A DNA stretch of 64,000 bases from Novosphingobium colocasiae (GCF_014652555.1 NZ_BMZA01000012.1:1-64000); one strand, 5' to 3'; shown: positions 34,697 to 44,027, counted from the first letter of the stretch. Numbers and translations are program-made. The notes: generated by a model not told the origin, from the letters alone.

Positions 34697-36046
34697 TCAG
34701 GCTCCGATCCGCCCGAGATAGCGACTGGGGGCGACGTCGAGGCCGAGGTTTTCGCGCAGGGTATCTCCCGTGTACTCGGTGCGCACGAGGCCCCGGCGAC
34801 GGAGTTCTGGGATAACCTCCTCGCAAATGTCATCCAAATTGCCCGGTACGGTCATCGCCCGCATCATGAAGCCGTCCGATCCGCGCGCCTCGAACCATGC
34901 CTGCATCTTGTCGGCGATCTGCTCTGGCGTGCCCTTGACGATGCTGCCCACGCGGGCCTCGGCGAAATGGGCTGCGATTTCGCGCAGGGTTCGTCCTTCC
35001 TCCACAAACTTCCGGATAAGGCCGAAATAGGTCTGGCCCTTGTTCACATTGTCGAGGATCTTGGACTGGGGAATCCGGCTGTCATAATCCACGTCGGACA
35101 GATCGGTGTCGAGCACGCCGGAGATCATCTGCCGACCGATTTCCGGATGAATATGGCGCGAAACGTCGGCCGTGCGCCGCTCGGCCTCTTCTTGCGTGCT
35201 GCCGGTCACGATGGTGAGCCCGCTGACGATCTTCAACTCATCCTGCTGGCGGCCGAACTTGGCCAGCCGGCCCTTCAGGTCGGCGTAGAAGTTCTGAGCG
35301 AATTCCAGGGTCGGCGCATTGATGAAGACCACGTCGGCGGTCTTGGCAGCCAGTTCCTTGCCTGCTTCCGAACCGCCAGCCTGGCTGATCACCGGGCGCC
35401 CCTGCGCCGACCGGGAGAGGTTCAACGGTCCCCGGACGTTGAAGAACTTGCCCTTGTGGTCAAGCGTGTGGAGCTTGGTCGGATCGAAGAAGCGAACTTC
35501 ATCGTAATCGCGGATGAAGGCATCGTCGTCCCAGCTGTCCCACAGCCCGTTGAGCACTTCGACGAATTCGTCAGCGCGTTCATAGCGCGTGTCGTGCTCG
35601 TCAAGATCGTCCTTGCCGAAATTGAAGGACGCAGACCTGCTGCGGGTCGTAACCACATTCAGCCCGGCACGGCCACCACTGATATGATCGAGCGATCCCC
35701 ACAGGCGCGCAACGTTGTACGGCTCGTAATAGCTGGTCGAGGCCGTACCGAGCACGCCGATATGCTTGGTGGACATGGCGAGCGCTGTCAGCAGGGTTGC
35801 CGGCTCGAGCACGCTCATACTCACAGCCGAACGGCTCAGTTGCTCAAGGCTGCCGTCGGGGATCGCGGGAAAATCAGCCACGAAGACAAAGTCCAGTTTT
35901 GCCTTCTCAGCGCGCTGGGCGATGTCCACGAAATGGGCGATGTCCGTAGACGGGTTGGCCGACGATCGGGGGGCGGTAAGCCAGGCGGCTTGGTGGCCAC
36001 CGAACGCATCAAGGATCAGCGATGTTACCATCTGGCGGGAAGTCAT
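34697..36046 (-). CDS. LLM-class flavin-dependent monooxygenase (NtaA/DszA-like)
   Basis: 449-residue bacterial-luciferase-like TIM-barrel enzyme. The N-terminus (SLILDAFGGHQAAWL), VTTRSRSASFNFG and VISQAGGSEAGKELAA match the NtaA/SnaA/DszA group, which use reduced FMN supplied by a separate reductase for N-dealkylation, desulfurisation or Baeyer-Villiger-like oxidation. No flavin reductase is encoded in the window. The substrate is unknown; a ring-opening or demethylating step in the local pathway is an inference. ATG at 36046. An NmrA-like gene stands 106 bases upstream on the same strand. Confidence 0.9.
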   Translation of the reverse strand: MTSRQMVTSLILDAFGGHQAAWLTAPRSSANPSTDIAHFVDIAQRAEKAKLDFVFVADFPAIPDGSLEQLSRSAVSMSVLEPATLLTALAMSTKHIGVLGTASTSYYEPYNVARLWGSLDHISGGRAGLNVVTTRSRSASFNFGKDDLDEHDTRYERADEFVEVLNGLWDSWDDDAFIRDYDEVRFFDPTKLHTLDHKGKFFNVRGPLNLSRSAQGRPVISQAGGSEAGKELAAKTADVVFINAPTLEFAQNFYADLKGRLAKFGRQQDELKIVSGLTIVTGSTQEEAERRTADVSRHIHPEIGRQMISGVLDTDLSDVDYDSRIPQSKILDNVNKGQTYFGLIRKFVEEGRTLREIAAHFAEARVGSIVKGTPEQIADKMQAWFEARGSDGFMMRAMTVPGNLDDICEEVIPELRRRGLVRTEYTGDTLRENLGLDVAPSRYLGRIGA

Positions 36047-36152
36047 TGCCGTTTCACTCCTGTATTAGGCGTCAATGTTTGCTGGCCACCCGGACTGGGC
36101 GGGCCGTCATCTCGTCGCTTGCTGCCCTTGGCCGGACAGGTAGCCGCTCGTG

Positions 36153-37061
36153 CTATTCCGACCCGGTAGCCTGGCGCAGCCCCTCGGCATGAGCTTGCGC
36201 CCAAGTGCGGAACGAAGTCGGGTGCAGTCCGAAAGCCAACTGGTGTTCCGGCTTCGCGATGTAGCCCACTTCCCCCGACCAGCGCTGGCTCTCCACCCAG
36301 CCCGCAGCCTGGCCGCGCGCAATCACTTCGTCCGCTGGCAGGAATTGTGCGCTGACCGGCACTCCTACAACCTCGCCGATCACTTCGGCATAATCGCCGA
36401 CGCTGGACAGATCTCCTGCCAGTTCGACGTCCACGCCATTGAAGTCGTCCGGCCGCGTAGCAGCGGCGAGCGCCGCTGCGCCGACGTCACTTGTCGCCAC
36501 CGACGGGAACGGCTTGTCCGTTGCCAGAGCCATCACGATCTGACGGTTGGCAAGATCAGGGAACATGCCGGGCGACTTGGGCAGGAGAAAGTTCTCCATC
36601 AGAAACGCGGGCTTGAGAATGGTACAGGACGCAAACCCGGCATCCCGCATCACCTGCTCCGCACCTTCCTTGCAGTCCCAGTACATCTTGAGAAAATTGG
36701 CCTTCTCGGGCGACAGACCGACGCGCCATCCGGTGGACGAAACCGACGTATGAATCATGGTCTTAACGCCAGCGGCGCGCGCCGCCTGGGCCAGGTTCCG
36801 AGCGCCTTCCACTTCATTCACGACGGGCATCTGCACCGAAAACGCTGCATGGCAGCCGCGACATGCGGTTTCCAGTGATGCGATATCCAGAAGATCGCCC
36901 TTGGCGAGTTCGACGCCGCGCTCGCGCAGGGCCGAGGACGCGGCGCTATCAGGCGAACGCACCAGCGCCCGCACGGACCAGCCAGCAGCAAGGAAGGCGT
37001 CAACCACTGCCCCGCCCTGGGCACCGGTGGCACCCGTTACCAGGATCTTCTTGGCGTCCAT
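36153..37061 (-). CDS. NmrA-like NAD(P)-binding protein
   Basis: About 302 residues, atypical SDR. It begins ILVTGATGAQGGAVVDAFL with VRALVRSPDSAA, the dinucleotide-binding mark of NmrA/HSCARG proteins, and lacks the SDR YxxxK. Such proteins act as NADP sensors or quinone/isoflavone-type reductases. A possible link with the adjacent LLM monooxygenase is as a reductase or redox sensor. ATG 37061 (MDAKKILVTG) is used rather than a GTG-type start at 37076. It is divergent from the next gene. Confidence 0.85.
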   Translation of the reverse strand: MDAKKILVTGATGAQGGAVVDAFLAAGWSVRALVRSPDSAASSALRERGVELAKGDLLDIASLETACRGCHAAFSVQMPVVNEVEGARNLAQAARAAGVKTMIHTSVSSTGWRVGLSPEKANFLKMYWDCKEGAEQVMRDAGFASCTILKPAFLMENFLLPKSPGMFPDLANRQIVMALATDKPFPSVATSDVGAAALAAATRPDDFNGVDVELAGDLSSVGDYAEVIGEVVGVPVSAQFLPADEVIARGQAAGWVESQRWSGEVGYIAKPEHQLAFGLHPTSFRTWAQAHAEGLRQATGSE

Positions 37062-37402
37062 GTCTAAAAGCTCCACTTCTTGATCTTTTTCGCCGCCACG
37101 GCGGGTCGCCAGAGGGTGGCGGACTGGCGGCCATTCGCGCCTCGTCGACAGGCCTTCCCGGCATCATTTCCGTAACCAAGTGGCTTGACAGGCGCCACGG
37201 CTATTCGCGGGATCGCATTATCGATCACCCTGCTGATGGCACCACGTGATCGGGCCATGCCGACCGCACAGGAATTGACGCGAAACAAGCGAGCAGGCAC
37301 CCACGGGGCAGTTTACATGAGGCCACCGCGCAGCCTGATGATCGCGCGTGTAACGCGGGCCTCAGTCCTTCGCGGAGTTCGCCGGGAGACAGGAGAGAGA
37401 AC
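37062..37402. other. 341-bp divergent gap
   Basis: No gene or strong repeat seen. It should carry promoters for the NmrA-like gene (minus) and the decarboxylase-like gene (plus), whose ribosome site AGGAGAG is at 37391-37397. I could not mark defined operators. Confidence 0.4.
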
Positions 37403-37831
37403 GTGCAATCCCTTGACGACAAGCAACTGCGCGGCGTTCAATTTGCGGCGGAAGTGATGGGCGAAAAATTCGCCGATATGATGCGCAGCGCCGCCCTCTC
37501 GCACGGCTTCGGCTCGCACATCGGGCGCATGGCCCTGTCCCACGCCTTCGGCGACGCCTGGCAACATGATGGGCTTGATCGTCGAAGCAAGAGCCTCGCC
37601 GTGATCAGCGCCTTGATTGCGGCAAACCAGCCGAAAGAGTTGAAGAACCATATCAAGATCGGGCTGGCAAACGGGCTAACCATGCCGGAGTTCGAAGGAA
37701 TCCTGGTCCAGTTGACGCCCTATGCGGGTTTCCCGGCCATCGCTTCGGCCACCACGGTAATCATCGAAGCGCTGCGCGAGGCCGGGATCGATCCGTCCGT
37801 CCAGACGTCCGAGGAAAAAGGCCTTCTGTAG
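37403..37831 (+). CDS. Carboxymuconolactone decarboxylase/AhpD-like family protein
   Basis: 142 residues, all-helical CMD fold. GRMALSHAFGDAWQHDGLDRRSKSLAVISALIAANQPKELK spans the family core, but it lacks the CxxC of AhpD-type peroxidases, so it resembles the lactone-decarboxylase branch (the segment is cited in parts: GRMALSHAF, DRRSKSLAVI). GTG start with AGGAGAG 8 bases upstream. It stands alone, ending at a hairpin shared with a convergent gene. A role in processing a lactone from ring cleavage is possible but unproven. Confidence 0.87.
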   Translation: MQSLDDKQLRGVQFAAEVMGEKFADMMRSAALSHGFGSHIGRMALSHAFGDAWQHDGLDRRSKSLAVISALIAANQPKELKNHIKIGLANGLTMPEFEGILVQLTPYAGFPAIASATTVIIEALREAGIDPSVQTSEEKGLL

Positions 37832-37840
37832 GCACGCAGC

Positions 37841-37876
37841 CCGCCTTGCCGAACCCAGAGAGGACCGGCAAGGCGG
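37841..37876. terminator. Bidirectional hairpin between convergent genes
   Basis: Arms CCGCCTTGCCG (37841-37851) and CGGCAAGGCGG (37866-37876), 11 bp, lie between the CMD-like gene (stop 37831) and the NTF2-like gene (stop 37907). Confidence 0.7.
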
Positions 37877-37906
37877 TAGAAACGAAGCAGCGGCGAAAGG
37901 AGGCAC

Positions 37907-38392
37907 TCAGTCCTTCGGCAGCGGTGCCAGATAAACCTTCATCCGCGTGATCTTGCCCTTCCGGTTGACCGTGAACAGATCAATCACCGTGCCCACGAAC
38001 TCTCCCTTCGCATCCGGCACCCATTCCCCCGACGGCCCGCGCACGACCCGCGTCTCGATTTCTAGCGCACATCTGCGCGCGCGCCGATCGAAGGTCAGGC
38101 TGCCGATCCGGTTCACCGGCGTAATCTTCTTGAGAAACGCAGAGTAGAAATCGCCGATCGCGTGCCGACCGCGTATGGTTTGCCCGTTGGGCGCATAAAA
38201 CACCGCATCGTCGGCCCACAGATCGCCGATCCGGTCATACTGCTGCATTTCCGTAAGGCGCAGGTACTCCTTGGCGACGTCACAAGCATTTCTGGTCGGA
38301 GCCGCGTGGCTCGGCGACGAAAGGGTAGCAATTCCTGCCGCCACCATGATCGCTGCGGTGCTCCACCGCCACTGCATTGCCAGCTTCATCAT
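37907..38392 (-). CDS. Exported SnoaL/NTF2-like protein
   Basis: 161 residues. A signal peptide (MMKLAMQWRWSTAAIMVAAG, cleaved after about SPSHA) is followed by a cone-shaped SnoaL/NTF2-like domain: YLRLTEMQQYDRIGDLWADD, VFYAPNGQTIRGRHAIGDFY and EFVGTVIDLF. The fold hosts cyclases, isomerases (ketosteroid isomerase belongs to it) and binding proteins. ATG 38392 was chosen for its GGAGAG site; an open frame extends upstream but overlaps the DUF1214 gene end. It follows the DUF1214 gene by 43 bases in the same direction. Confidence 0.85.
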   Translation of the reverse strand: MMKLAMQWRWSTAAIMVAAGIATLSSPSHAAPTRNACDVAKEYLRLTEMQQYDRIGDLWADDAVFYAPNGQTIRGRHAIGDFYSAFLKKITPVNRIGSLTFDRRARRCALEIETRVVRGPSGEWVPDAKGEFVGTVIDLFTVNRKGKITRMKVYLAPLPKD

Positions 38393-38435
38393 CTCTCTCC
38401 TTGGGCGCATTCTGGATGCTTCGTAACGGGGGAGC

Positions 38436-39662
38436 CTAGCGCTGGAAGCGCTTGGCCAGTTGCTCCCTGCGCTTGGACAGGATCGCCTTGCGCCCGGCCA
38501 GGTCGATACGCGGGTGATCGGATGGCATTGCCGCCGCGATGTCATCGAACTTGACCAACCGCGAGGTCGGAACCGGTACCTTCACGTCAGGTCTGAACCA
38601 GCGGTAGTGCAGGAAGCCCCGCCGGGGGCCGCCGCTGTCCAGCCAGTTGGGCACGCCCGGATCCTTGGCAGAAATGACGAACCGCGCCTTGCCGTCGGCG
38701 TCGATGTGAGTCTGGTTCTGGTTGAGCGAAGTCTGCCGGTTCATGATGTCCGGGGATTCCCACCACATGTTGTAAAGGGTGAAGCTCCAATAGGCACCAT
38801 CGGGAAGGTCTGTCTCGATGACGATCGCCTCGTCATCGCCCAGGTCGAGGCAGACGATCCCGTAAAATAGCCAGGGCCGGCCGGCGTTGACCGGTGGCTT
38901 ATAGTTCTTCACGCCGGGCGGGAGCGTGCTGGGCGGCGTTATCTCGTTGACGGGATTGTGCGCACGCACATCGGCCGCGCGCTGGTTCCACCACCGCGCG
39001 GCTGCCCTGAAAAGACGGGTGGCATTTTCGATCTGGGCTGCGAACTGCCCGGCCTCGAGCGCGGCAGGATAAGCCGGCGCCTGTTCGTCGACCCGTTCGA
39101 TGCTCAACCAGCCCGGGGCCAAGTCGCTATCCCAGTCCCAGTCGTACCGGCGAATATTGAAGCTGCCGGCTGCGGGGTAAATCTCCGGGATATGTGTATC
39201 ACCCCTGAGATCTGCAGGGATCGGCGTCCAGTTGCCGGGCTGTTCCTTGGCCGAGACGGTAACCTCGAAAGTCCCGTCATCATCGGCGGTTATATTCTCG
39301 TCCCACAACATCCCGATGTTCATCGTCCGGCCGCCATTGTTGCCGCGAATCCGGTATGTAGCCCCCCCGTTCAGCGAAGCCTGAAAGTAGGCGATGTTGT
39401 TATCGGGACCGCCATAGCGGAAGCGATCATCCATCTGGCGCAAGAAAAGCGGAAAATTCGGATCGTTGAAGTCCATGCGATGCTGCAGGCTCATCGCACT
39501 AATTCGACCGATCGAACGCACCAATTCGGCCAGTTCGTTCCCGTCCCTCGCATCGCCCAGCTTTCCGTCGATCGCATCGGACACCACCGCGTTCAGCGCA
39601 GTGCAATGGTTCTGCCATGCCTGCCGGAGCGCCAGCCGCTCATGTTCGCCGATGCTCATCAT
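38436..39662 (-). CDS. DUF1214-containing protein
   Basis: 408 residues, no obvious signal peptide. The C-terminal third has the DUF1214 pattern: YWSFTLYNMWWESPD, a glutamine/asparagine-rich stretch, DGKARFVISAKDPGVPNWL and a final YRWFRP. The N-terminal part (from MSIGEHERLALRQAW) is unlike the DUF1254 domain that often precedes DUF1214. The function is unknown; homologues occur in steroid and terpenoid clusters of sphingomonads (general knowledge, not checked). ATG 39662 has GAGGAGAGG upstream. It is divergent from the AraC regulator, with only 77 bases between. Confidence 0.75.
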   Translation of the reverse strand: MMSIGEHERLALRQAWQNHCTALNAVVSDAIDGKLGDARDGNELAELVRSIGRISAMSLQHRMDFNDPNFPLFLRQMDDRFRYGGPDNNIAYFQASLNGGATYRIRGNNGGRTMNIGMLWDENITADDDGTFEVTVSAKEQPGNWTPIPADLRGDTHIPEIYPAAGSFNIRRYDWDWDSDLAPGWLSIERVDEQAPAYPAALEAGQFAAQIENATRLFRAAARWWNQRAADVRAHNPVNEITPPSTLPPGVKNYKPPVNAGRPWLFYGIVCLDLGDDEAIVIETDLPDGAYWSFTLYNMWWESPDIMNRQTSLNQNQTHIDADGKARFVISAKDPGVPNWLDSGGPRRGFLHYRWFRPDVKVPVPTSRLVKFDDIAAAMPSDHPRIDLAGRKAILSKRREQLAKRFQR

Positions 39663-39739
39663 ACCTCTCCTCTTGCCCGCATCGTGGCGATCAGTGACGT
39701 TCTGGACCAGTGGTGATTCAGACATTAAAGCGGGTGATC

Positions 39740-40732
39740 ATGACACCATCGGCACCAATTTCCATTGCCCTGTTCTGCGACCCCGATACCCACTTGGCCG
39801 GGCTGGCTCCGTTCGCGGACTTATCGGCCATGAGTCGGCAGCTCACGGCCGAATTGACGAGCGTATCAGGCAAAGTGACGCTGGAGATCGAACTCCTGCA
39901 CGATCCCGCTGTTGGCGCGGCGCCGGTCGGAGGGAGCCGCCCGCTGAGCTTCGAGCAGGCGACCAAAATCCATTCCGCAGTCGTGTTGCCATCGGGTGCC
40001 AGCCCGCAACGATGGATGGATGCGCAGCAATTCCGGCACGAGTGGCTGGCTCGGCAGTACGCAGGCGGTGCCAGACTTGCGGCCATCGGCTCGGGTGTCC
40101 CCGGGCTGATCGCTTCAGGACTGCTCTCCACGGGTCCGGTGTCCGTGCCCCCCCGTTACAGCCGGCTAATTCGTGTGCGCTTTCCCGGCGTGAAGCTGGC
40201 CCATGCCGCGGCACTGGCAGAGAGCGGTCGGATCATAACCGCAGCGGAGCCCAGCTCAATCTTCGCCGTTGTCGTCGCGCTCGCGGCCCGCCTTCATTCG
40301 CATGGACTGGCAGAAAGATACCGCCGCACGTTCGGCGTGGAGGCTGCCGGAATTATGGGTGAGCCCATGCTTCCTGCGCGCACCAATCACGATATTCTGG
40401 TGGCCGAAGCGCGCGCCTGGATCCTGGCGCACATGCACGAGCAGATCGATAGCGCCGCCATTGCCGCTCGGTTCAACGTCAGCTCGCGCACGCTTTCACG
40501 CAGGTTCGAGCGTTCCACCGGCACCACACCGGCCAGCTTCATCCGCGACGCGCGCATGGAAGCGGCCCGCTCGATGCTGCAGCGCACCAACTTCTCGGTT
40601 GAACAGATCGCCCATCTCGTAGGATATCGCGACATAGGCTTTTTCCGCAGCCTGTTCAGACGCAGCTTCGGGCAATCGCCACAGGCATTCCGCATGCTCG
40701 ACCGTAAGCCTGCCCCGCCCGCAAGAGCCTGA
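39740..40732 (+). CDS. AraC-family regulator with GlxA-type N-terminal domain
   Basis: 330 residues. The N-terminal DJ-1/PfpI-like domain (ISIALFCDPDTHLAGLAPFA, AIGSGVPGLIASGLL) has lost the usual nucleophile cysteine (GSG in its place). The C-terminal AraC domain has two helix-turn-helix units: AAIAARFNVSSRTLSRRFER and VEQIAHLVGYRDIGFFRSLF. It is likely the activator of the divergent DUF1214/NTF2-like genes and perhaps of the MFS transporter downstream. ATG 39740 is preferred to a GTG at 39710, which lies within the likely promoter. Confidence 0.9.
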   Translation: MTPSAPISIALFCDPDTHLAGLAPFADLSAMSRQLTAELTSVSGKVTLEIELLHDPAVGAAPVGGSRPLSFEQATKIHSAVVLPSGASPQRWMDAQQFRHEWLARQYAGGARLAAIGSGVPGLIASGLLSTGPVSVPPRYSRLIRVRFPGVKLAHAAALAESGRIITAAEPSSIFAVVVALAARLHSHGLAERYRRTFGVEAAGIMGEPMLPARTNHDILVAEARAWILAHMHEQIDSAAIAARFNVSSRTLSRRFERSTGTTPASFIRDARMEAARSMLQRTNFSVEQIAHLVGYRDIGFFRSLFRRSFGQSPQAFRMLDRKPAPPARA

Positions 40733-40949
40733 TTCCGCATCATCGGATCCGTGATGCCTGGCCGGCTTGATTGCCTGCCATCGTCACATGGGTATGATAC
40801 CGGGGAAGTTGGTGCCCCTCAGCGCAACCTGCAACCACGCCCTGCCGCCGGTCACACGCGCAGATACAGCGACGTGGCGGCTGGCCCGCCCGGGAACCGA
40901 GATGTGGCCAGGACAAACGTCTGCGCACGTCGTTTGCAGGAGTTCGGCG

Positions 40950-42221
40950 GTGGAAGAACAGGTTATCGACACCGGTGAAGCGTTAGGGCAATCGCAAGCT
41001 TCGGAAGGACATCTCGCGGATATCGTGCGGGAGTGGAAGGTGGCGTGGCGGCCGGGGGTTGCGGCCTGGATCGGCGGCGCGCTCGGCTATTCGGTCTGGG
41101 CGTCCATGGCGAGCCTGTTTGTCCAGCCGCTCCAGGACGCGTTCGGCTGGTCGCGAGGCGACATTGCCCTGGCCGGCAACGCCGGGCTGGTGTCGGCCTT
41201 CGCCGCCCCGATGCTGGGCAGGCTGGTAGATCGCCTGGGCGTTCGCCCGGTCCTGCTCACCGGCCTCGTGCTGACCTCGATCTGCTATGGCCTGTTCACG
41301 CTGATGAGCGGTTCATTGTGGGTGTACTACGCCCTCTACCTGGCGTTTATCCTCTGCGGCACGACGACGACGGGCATCACCTACTCCCGCATCGTAATCG
41401 GAGCCTTCCACAAGACGCGCGGATCCGCTTTGGCCATCGTGCGATCGGGACTGGCCTTTTCCGGGGCGTTGCTGCCCGGGATTGTCTTCCTCTCGATTTC
41501 CCGCTGGGGCTATGTCGGCGGCTATCTCACTCTTGCCGCACTGATCCTGTTCATCTCCCTGCCCCTCGCCTGGGCATGGGTCCCAGCCAAGTCACCGCCC
41601 TTGCCCGTCGCCGGTGCAGCGATCACGCCGGAGAGCCGGTGGGCCATGCTCCGCAGCCCCAAGGTCCTGGTGCTGTGTGTTGCCGGAGCGCTCAATTATG
41701 CGCCGGTGGTGGCCATTCTGTCTCAAATGGTGCCAATTGCAGCGGCCAAGGGCCTGTCGGCGGCGGCCGGTGTCGGCGCCGTGAGCCTGGTTGGCCTGGC
41801 CGCACTGGGCGGCGCCCTGTTGAGCGGCCTGCTGGTTGATCGGTTCTGGGCACCGGGCGTGGCCTTTATCCTCAATATCCTTCCCGCAGCGGGCTGCCTC
41901 CTGCTTCTCCCCGACCAGGTCCACGCCGCGAACCTCTACGCTGCAGCCTTGCTCATCGGACTTGGGCAGGGAGCGGAACTCGACCTCGTTGCCTACATGG
42001 TTGCCCGCTACTTCGGCTTGCGGACTTATGCCACAATCTACGGCCTTAGCGTCCTTACGATCGGAATTATGGCGTCGCTCGGCATTTCCGCCATTGGCTT
42101 GCTGTTTGACCATTTTGGCAATTATGATCTCGCCATGACGATCGCAGCCGGCAGCTTTGGCCTGGCGGCTTTCACGTATCTGCTTATGGGCCGCTATCCC
42201 TCGGCCAGCCTGGATAGCTGA
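40950..42221 (+). CDS. MFS transporter
   Basis: About 423 residues with roughly 12 hydrophobic helices in two bundles of six. The loop after helix 2 (GRLVDRLGVRPVLL) is the MFS signature A form, and the loop GLLVDRFWAPG marks the second half. It resembles the oxalate/formate and monocarboxylate antiporter-like group that imports organic acids. GTG 40950 (VEEQVIDTG) is chosen since AGGAG is 8 bases upstream; the open frame extends to 40767 but the extra residues are Arg/Pro-rich without homology. It would sit in the inner membrane and take up the acid or aglycone processed here. Confidence 0.88.
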   Translation: MEEQVIDTGEALGQSQASEGHLADIVREWKVAWRPGVAAWIGGALGYSVWASMASLFVQPLQDAFGWSRGDIALAGNAGLVSAFAAPMLGRLVDRLGVRPVLLTGLVLTSICYGLFTLMSGSLWVYYALYLAFILCGTTTTGITYSRIVIGAFHKTRGSALAIVRSGLAFSGALLPGIVFLSISRWGYVGGYLTLAALILFISLPLAWAWVPAKSPPLPVAGAAITPESRWAMLRSPKVLVLCVAGALNYAPVVAILSQMVPIAAAKGLSAAAGVGAVSLVGLAALGGALLSGLLVDRFWAPGVAFILNILPAAGCLLLLPDQVHAANLYAAALLIGLGQGAELDLVAYMVARYFGLRTYATIYGLSVLTIGIMASLGISAIGLLFDHFGNYDLAMTIAAGSFGLAAFTYLLMGRYPSASLDS

Positions 42222-42790
42222 CCTGTGCCTCCACAGTACGACGAGGCCTAAGGTCTGCAGTACGACCGCCATTGGTGAAACTGGCGGACCGGCATAACGA
42301 CGAAAATCATCATCAGCAGCATGATCGACAAGATCGGCGCCGGCTCCGCAATCACCCAGCCCGTCACCGTGACCCTGGCCGGGAAACTCTTGCCCGGGGT
42401 GGTCCAGATGCTCTGCCACCTGAAAACTGGATCGTTTTGAGCTAGAGTTTTCAGCCTCAGTTTCCATGGCGGGGCGGCGGTCGGGCAGGCGCTTCTTCGC
42501 GCCGGACGCGTTTATGATTAACCTGGGCCAGCGGGTCGGAATGGCAGAACGAGCGTTCCGTCGAGTGAGACTCTATATCCCACAGACAAGTTCAACCGGT
42601 CCGCCCTCGCTGACCGCACAAGATTGCGGGGCCTGCGATCCAGCGGTTCTGGTGTATCGCATCAAAGGAAGGTACGTCCCCATATGCAGCGCTCCCGATT
42701 ATCCGGGCGATGTGTCGATCGTTGATGTTGCGCACGGCACATCGTCTTCACAGGCCTGGCGGAGACGAACTGCGGATCGGACAGGATACA
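42222..42790. other. 569-bp gap with an unidentified hydrophobic frame
   Basis: No clear gene. On the minus strand a frame from about 42510 to a TAG at 42248-42250 reads through LAQNDPVFRW and ends with one membrane-like stretch (APILSIMLLMMIFVVM) and HQWRSYCRP. It has no good start and may be the tail of a broken transporter. An AT-rich patch (42425-42460) lies next to it. The LysR gene promoter should be in the last 200 bases. Confidence 0.35.
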
Positions 42791-43744
42791 ATGACGCGGC
42801 CGTCAAAGAACCGGGATCTGAATGCGCTTCTGACCTTCCAGGCGGTGGTCCGAGAAGGGCGTTTCAGTGCTGCAGCACGACAGCTCGGCCTGACACCGGG
42901 TGCGATTAGCCGATCCATTGCCCAGCTCGAAGGCACGATTGGCGTTCGCCTGTTCAACCGCACGACGACTGAGTTCAGCCTTACCGCTGAAGGACAGCGG
43001 TTGGCCTCTCTCGTGCTGGACAAGCTCGAGTTGCTGGACCACGCCCTCACCGAATTCCATTCCGAGAACAGCGAGCCACGAGGCCTGCTGAGGGTTTCGT
43101 TGACCAACAGTTATGGCAAGCACTACGTGATGCCCCGCCTACCGCGATTTCTTGAGCAATACCCCCAGATTCAGTTGGAAATCGGGCTGAATGACAACCG
43201 CAAGACTTTGATCGAGGGCGGTTTCGACGTCGGTACCTGTTACGGTGTGCCGGACCAGCTCGCCTATATCTCGAGGGTCGTCTGTCAGCCGCGCCTACTC
43301 CTCGTCGGGTCACCGGCCTACTTGGCCTGCCACGGGATTCCGCGGCATCCCTCGGACCTTGCCGAACATGAATGCGTCAACGTGAGTTGGGCCAGCAAGG
43401 GTGCTGGCGTATGGGTCTTCAAGAAGCCCGAGGAACAACCGATCGTCATTTCGCCGCAAGGTCGCGTATTCCTTTCCGACCAGATCGACGGCGTAGTGCA
43501 TGCCGCCGTTGGCGGCCTGGGGCTCACCGTGGTTCATGCTCGCGCCGCCCTATCCCACCTGCGCAGCGGAATGCTGAAAGTGCTGCTGCCGGATTTCCGC
43601 ATCGAATCCGAAGCAGCCCTTCGCGACATCCATGTCTTTTTTCCTCACCGGGACCAGATTGCTCCTCGGGTGAGGGCATTTGTCGATTTTCTGATCGACG
43701 ATCGGGGGGACGACGCGATCGATTGGAACGCGCATCAGGCGTGA
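42791..43744 (+). CDS. LysR-family transcriptional regulator
   Basis: 317 residues. The N-terminal winged helix (NRDLNALLTFQAVVREGRF, SAAARQLGLTPGAISRSIAQ) and the conserved linker LFNRTTTEFSLTAEG are followed by a periplasmic-binding-like effector domain (DVGTCYG, VVHARAALSHL). ATG 42791 gives the normal start 8 residues before the HTH. It is not divergent to an obvious target; the MFS gene upstream or the VOC/amidohydrolase group downstream are candidates. A hairpin at 43754-43774 follows. Confidence 0.92.
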   Translation: MTRPSKNRDLNALLTFQAVVREGRFSAAARQLGLTPGAISRSIAQLEGTIGVRLFNRTTTEFSLTAEGQRLASLVLDKLELLDHALTEFHSENSEPRGLLRVSLTNSYGKHYVMPRLPRFLEQYPQIQLEIGLNDNRKTLIEGGFDVGTCYGVPDQLAYISRVVCQPRLLLVGSPAYLACHGIPRHPSDLAEHECVNVSWASKGAGVWVFKKPEEQPIVISPQGRVFLSDQIDGVVHAAVGGLGLTVVHARAALSHLRSGMLKVLLPDFRIESEAALRDIHVFFPHRDQIAPRVRAFVDFLIDDRGDDAIDWNAHQA

Positions 43745-43753
43745 TGATGCACC

Positions 43754-43774
43754 TGTCGCAAAAGCCTTGCGACA
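43754..43774 (+). terminator. Small hairpin after the LysR gene
   Basis: TGTCGCAA and TTGCGACA pair over 8 bp with a 5-base loop, 9 bases after the regulator stop. The run that follows is A-rich, so terminator strength is doubtful. Confidence 0.5.
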
Positions 43775-44027
43775 AACAATCATCAAGCATTCGGCCGGAT
43801 TCCCCTGCAGAGAAATGACACCGTGCTTGCGGGCGGAACCGATTCACTCAATCCGCTCGCGCCGCAAGTTATAAGATAACGCAAGAGAGAATGTCGGACC
43901 CGAATGGAGCACCTGCTTTTGCGGGAGGCTCCTTTTGAGATCCAAACGAGGCCTTGGCGCCCGGCATCCCTTGTTTCAGTCACCGTGCTGGCCATGGCCA
44001 GTGCAATGCAGCCTGGGGAGAGAGGCG

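Noticed and set aside
34967..36169. 400-codon plus-strand frame
   Set aside because: Antisense to the LLM monooxygenase; no family motif and no ribosome site.
41592..42467. 291-codon minus-strand frame
   Set aside because: Mostly antisense to the MFS transporter; composition Gln/Arg/His-rich and no domain.
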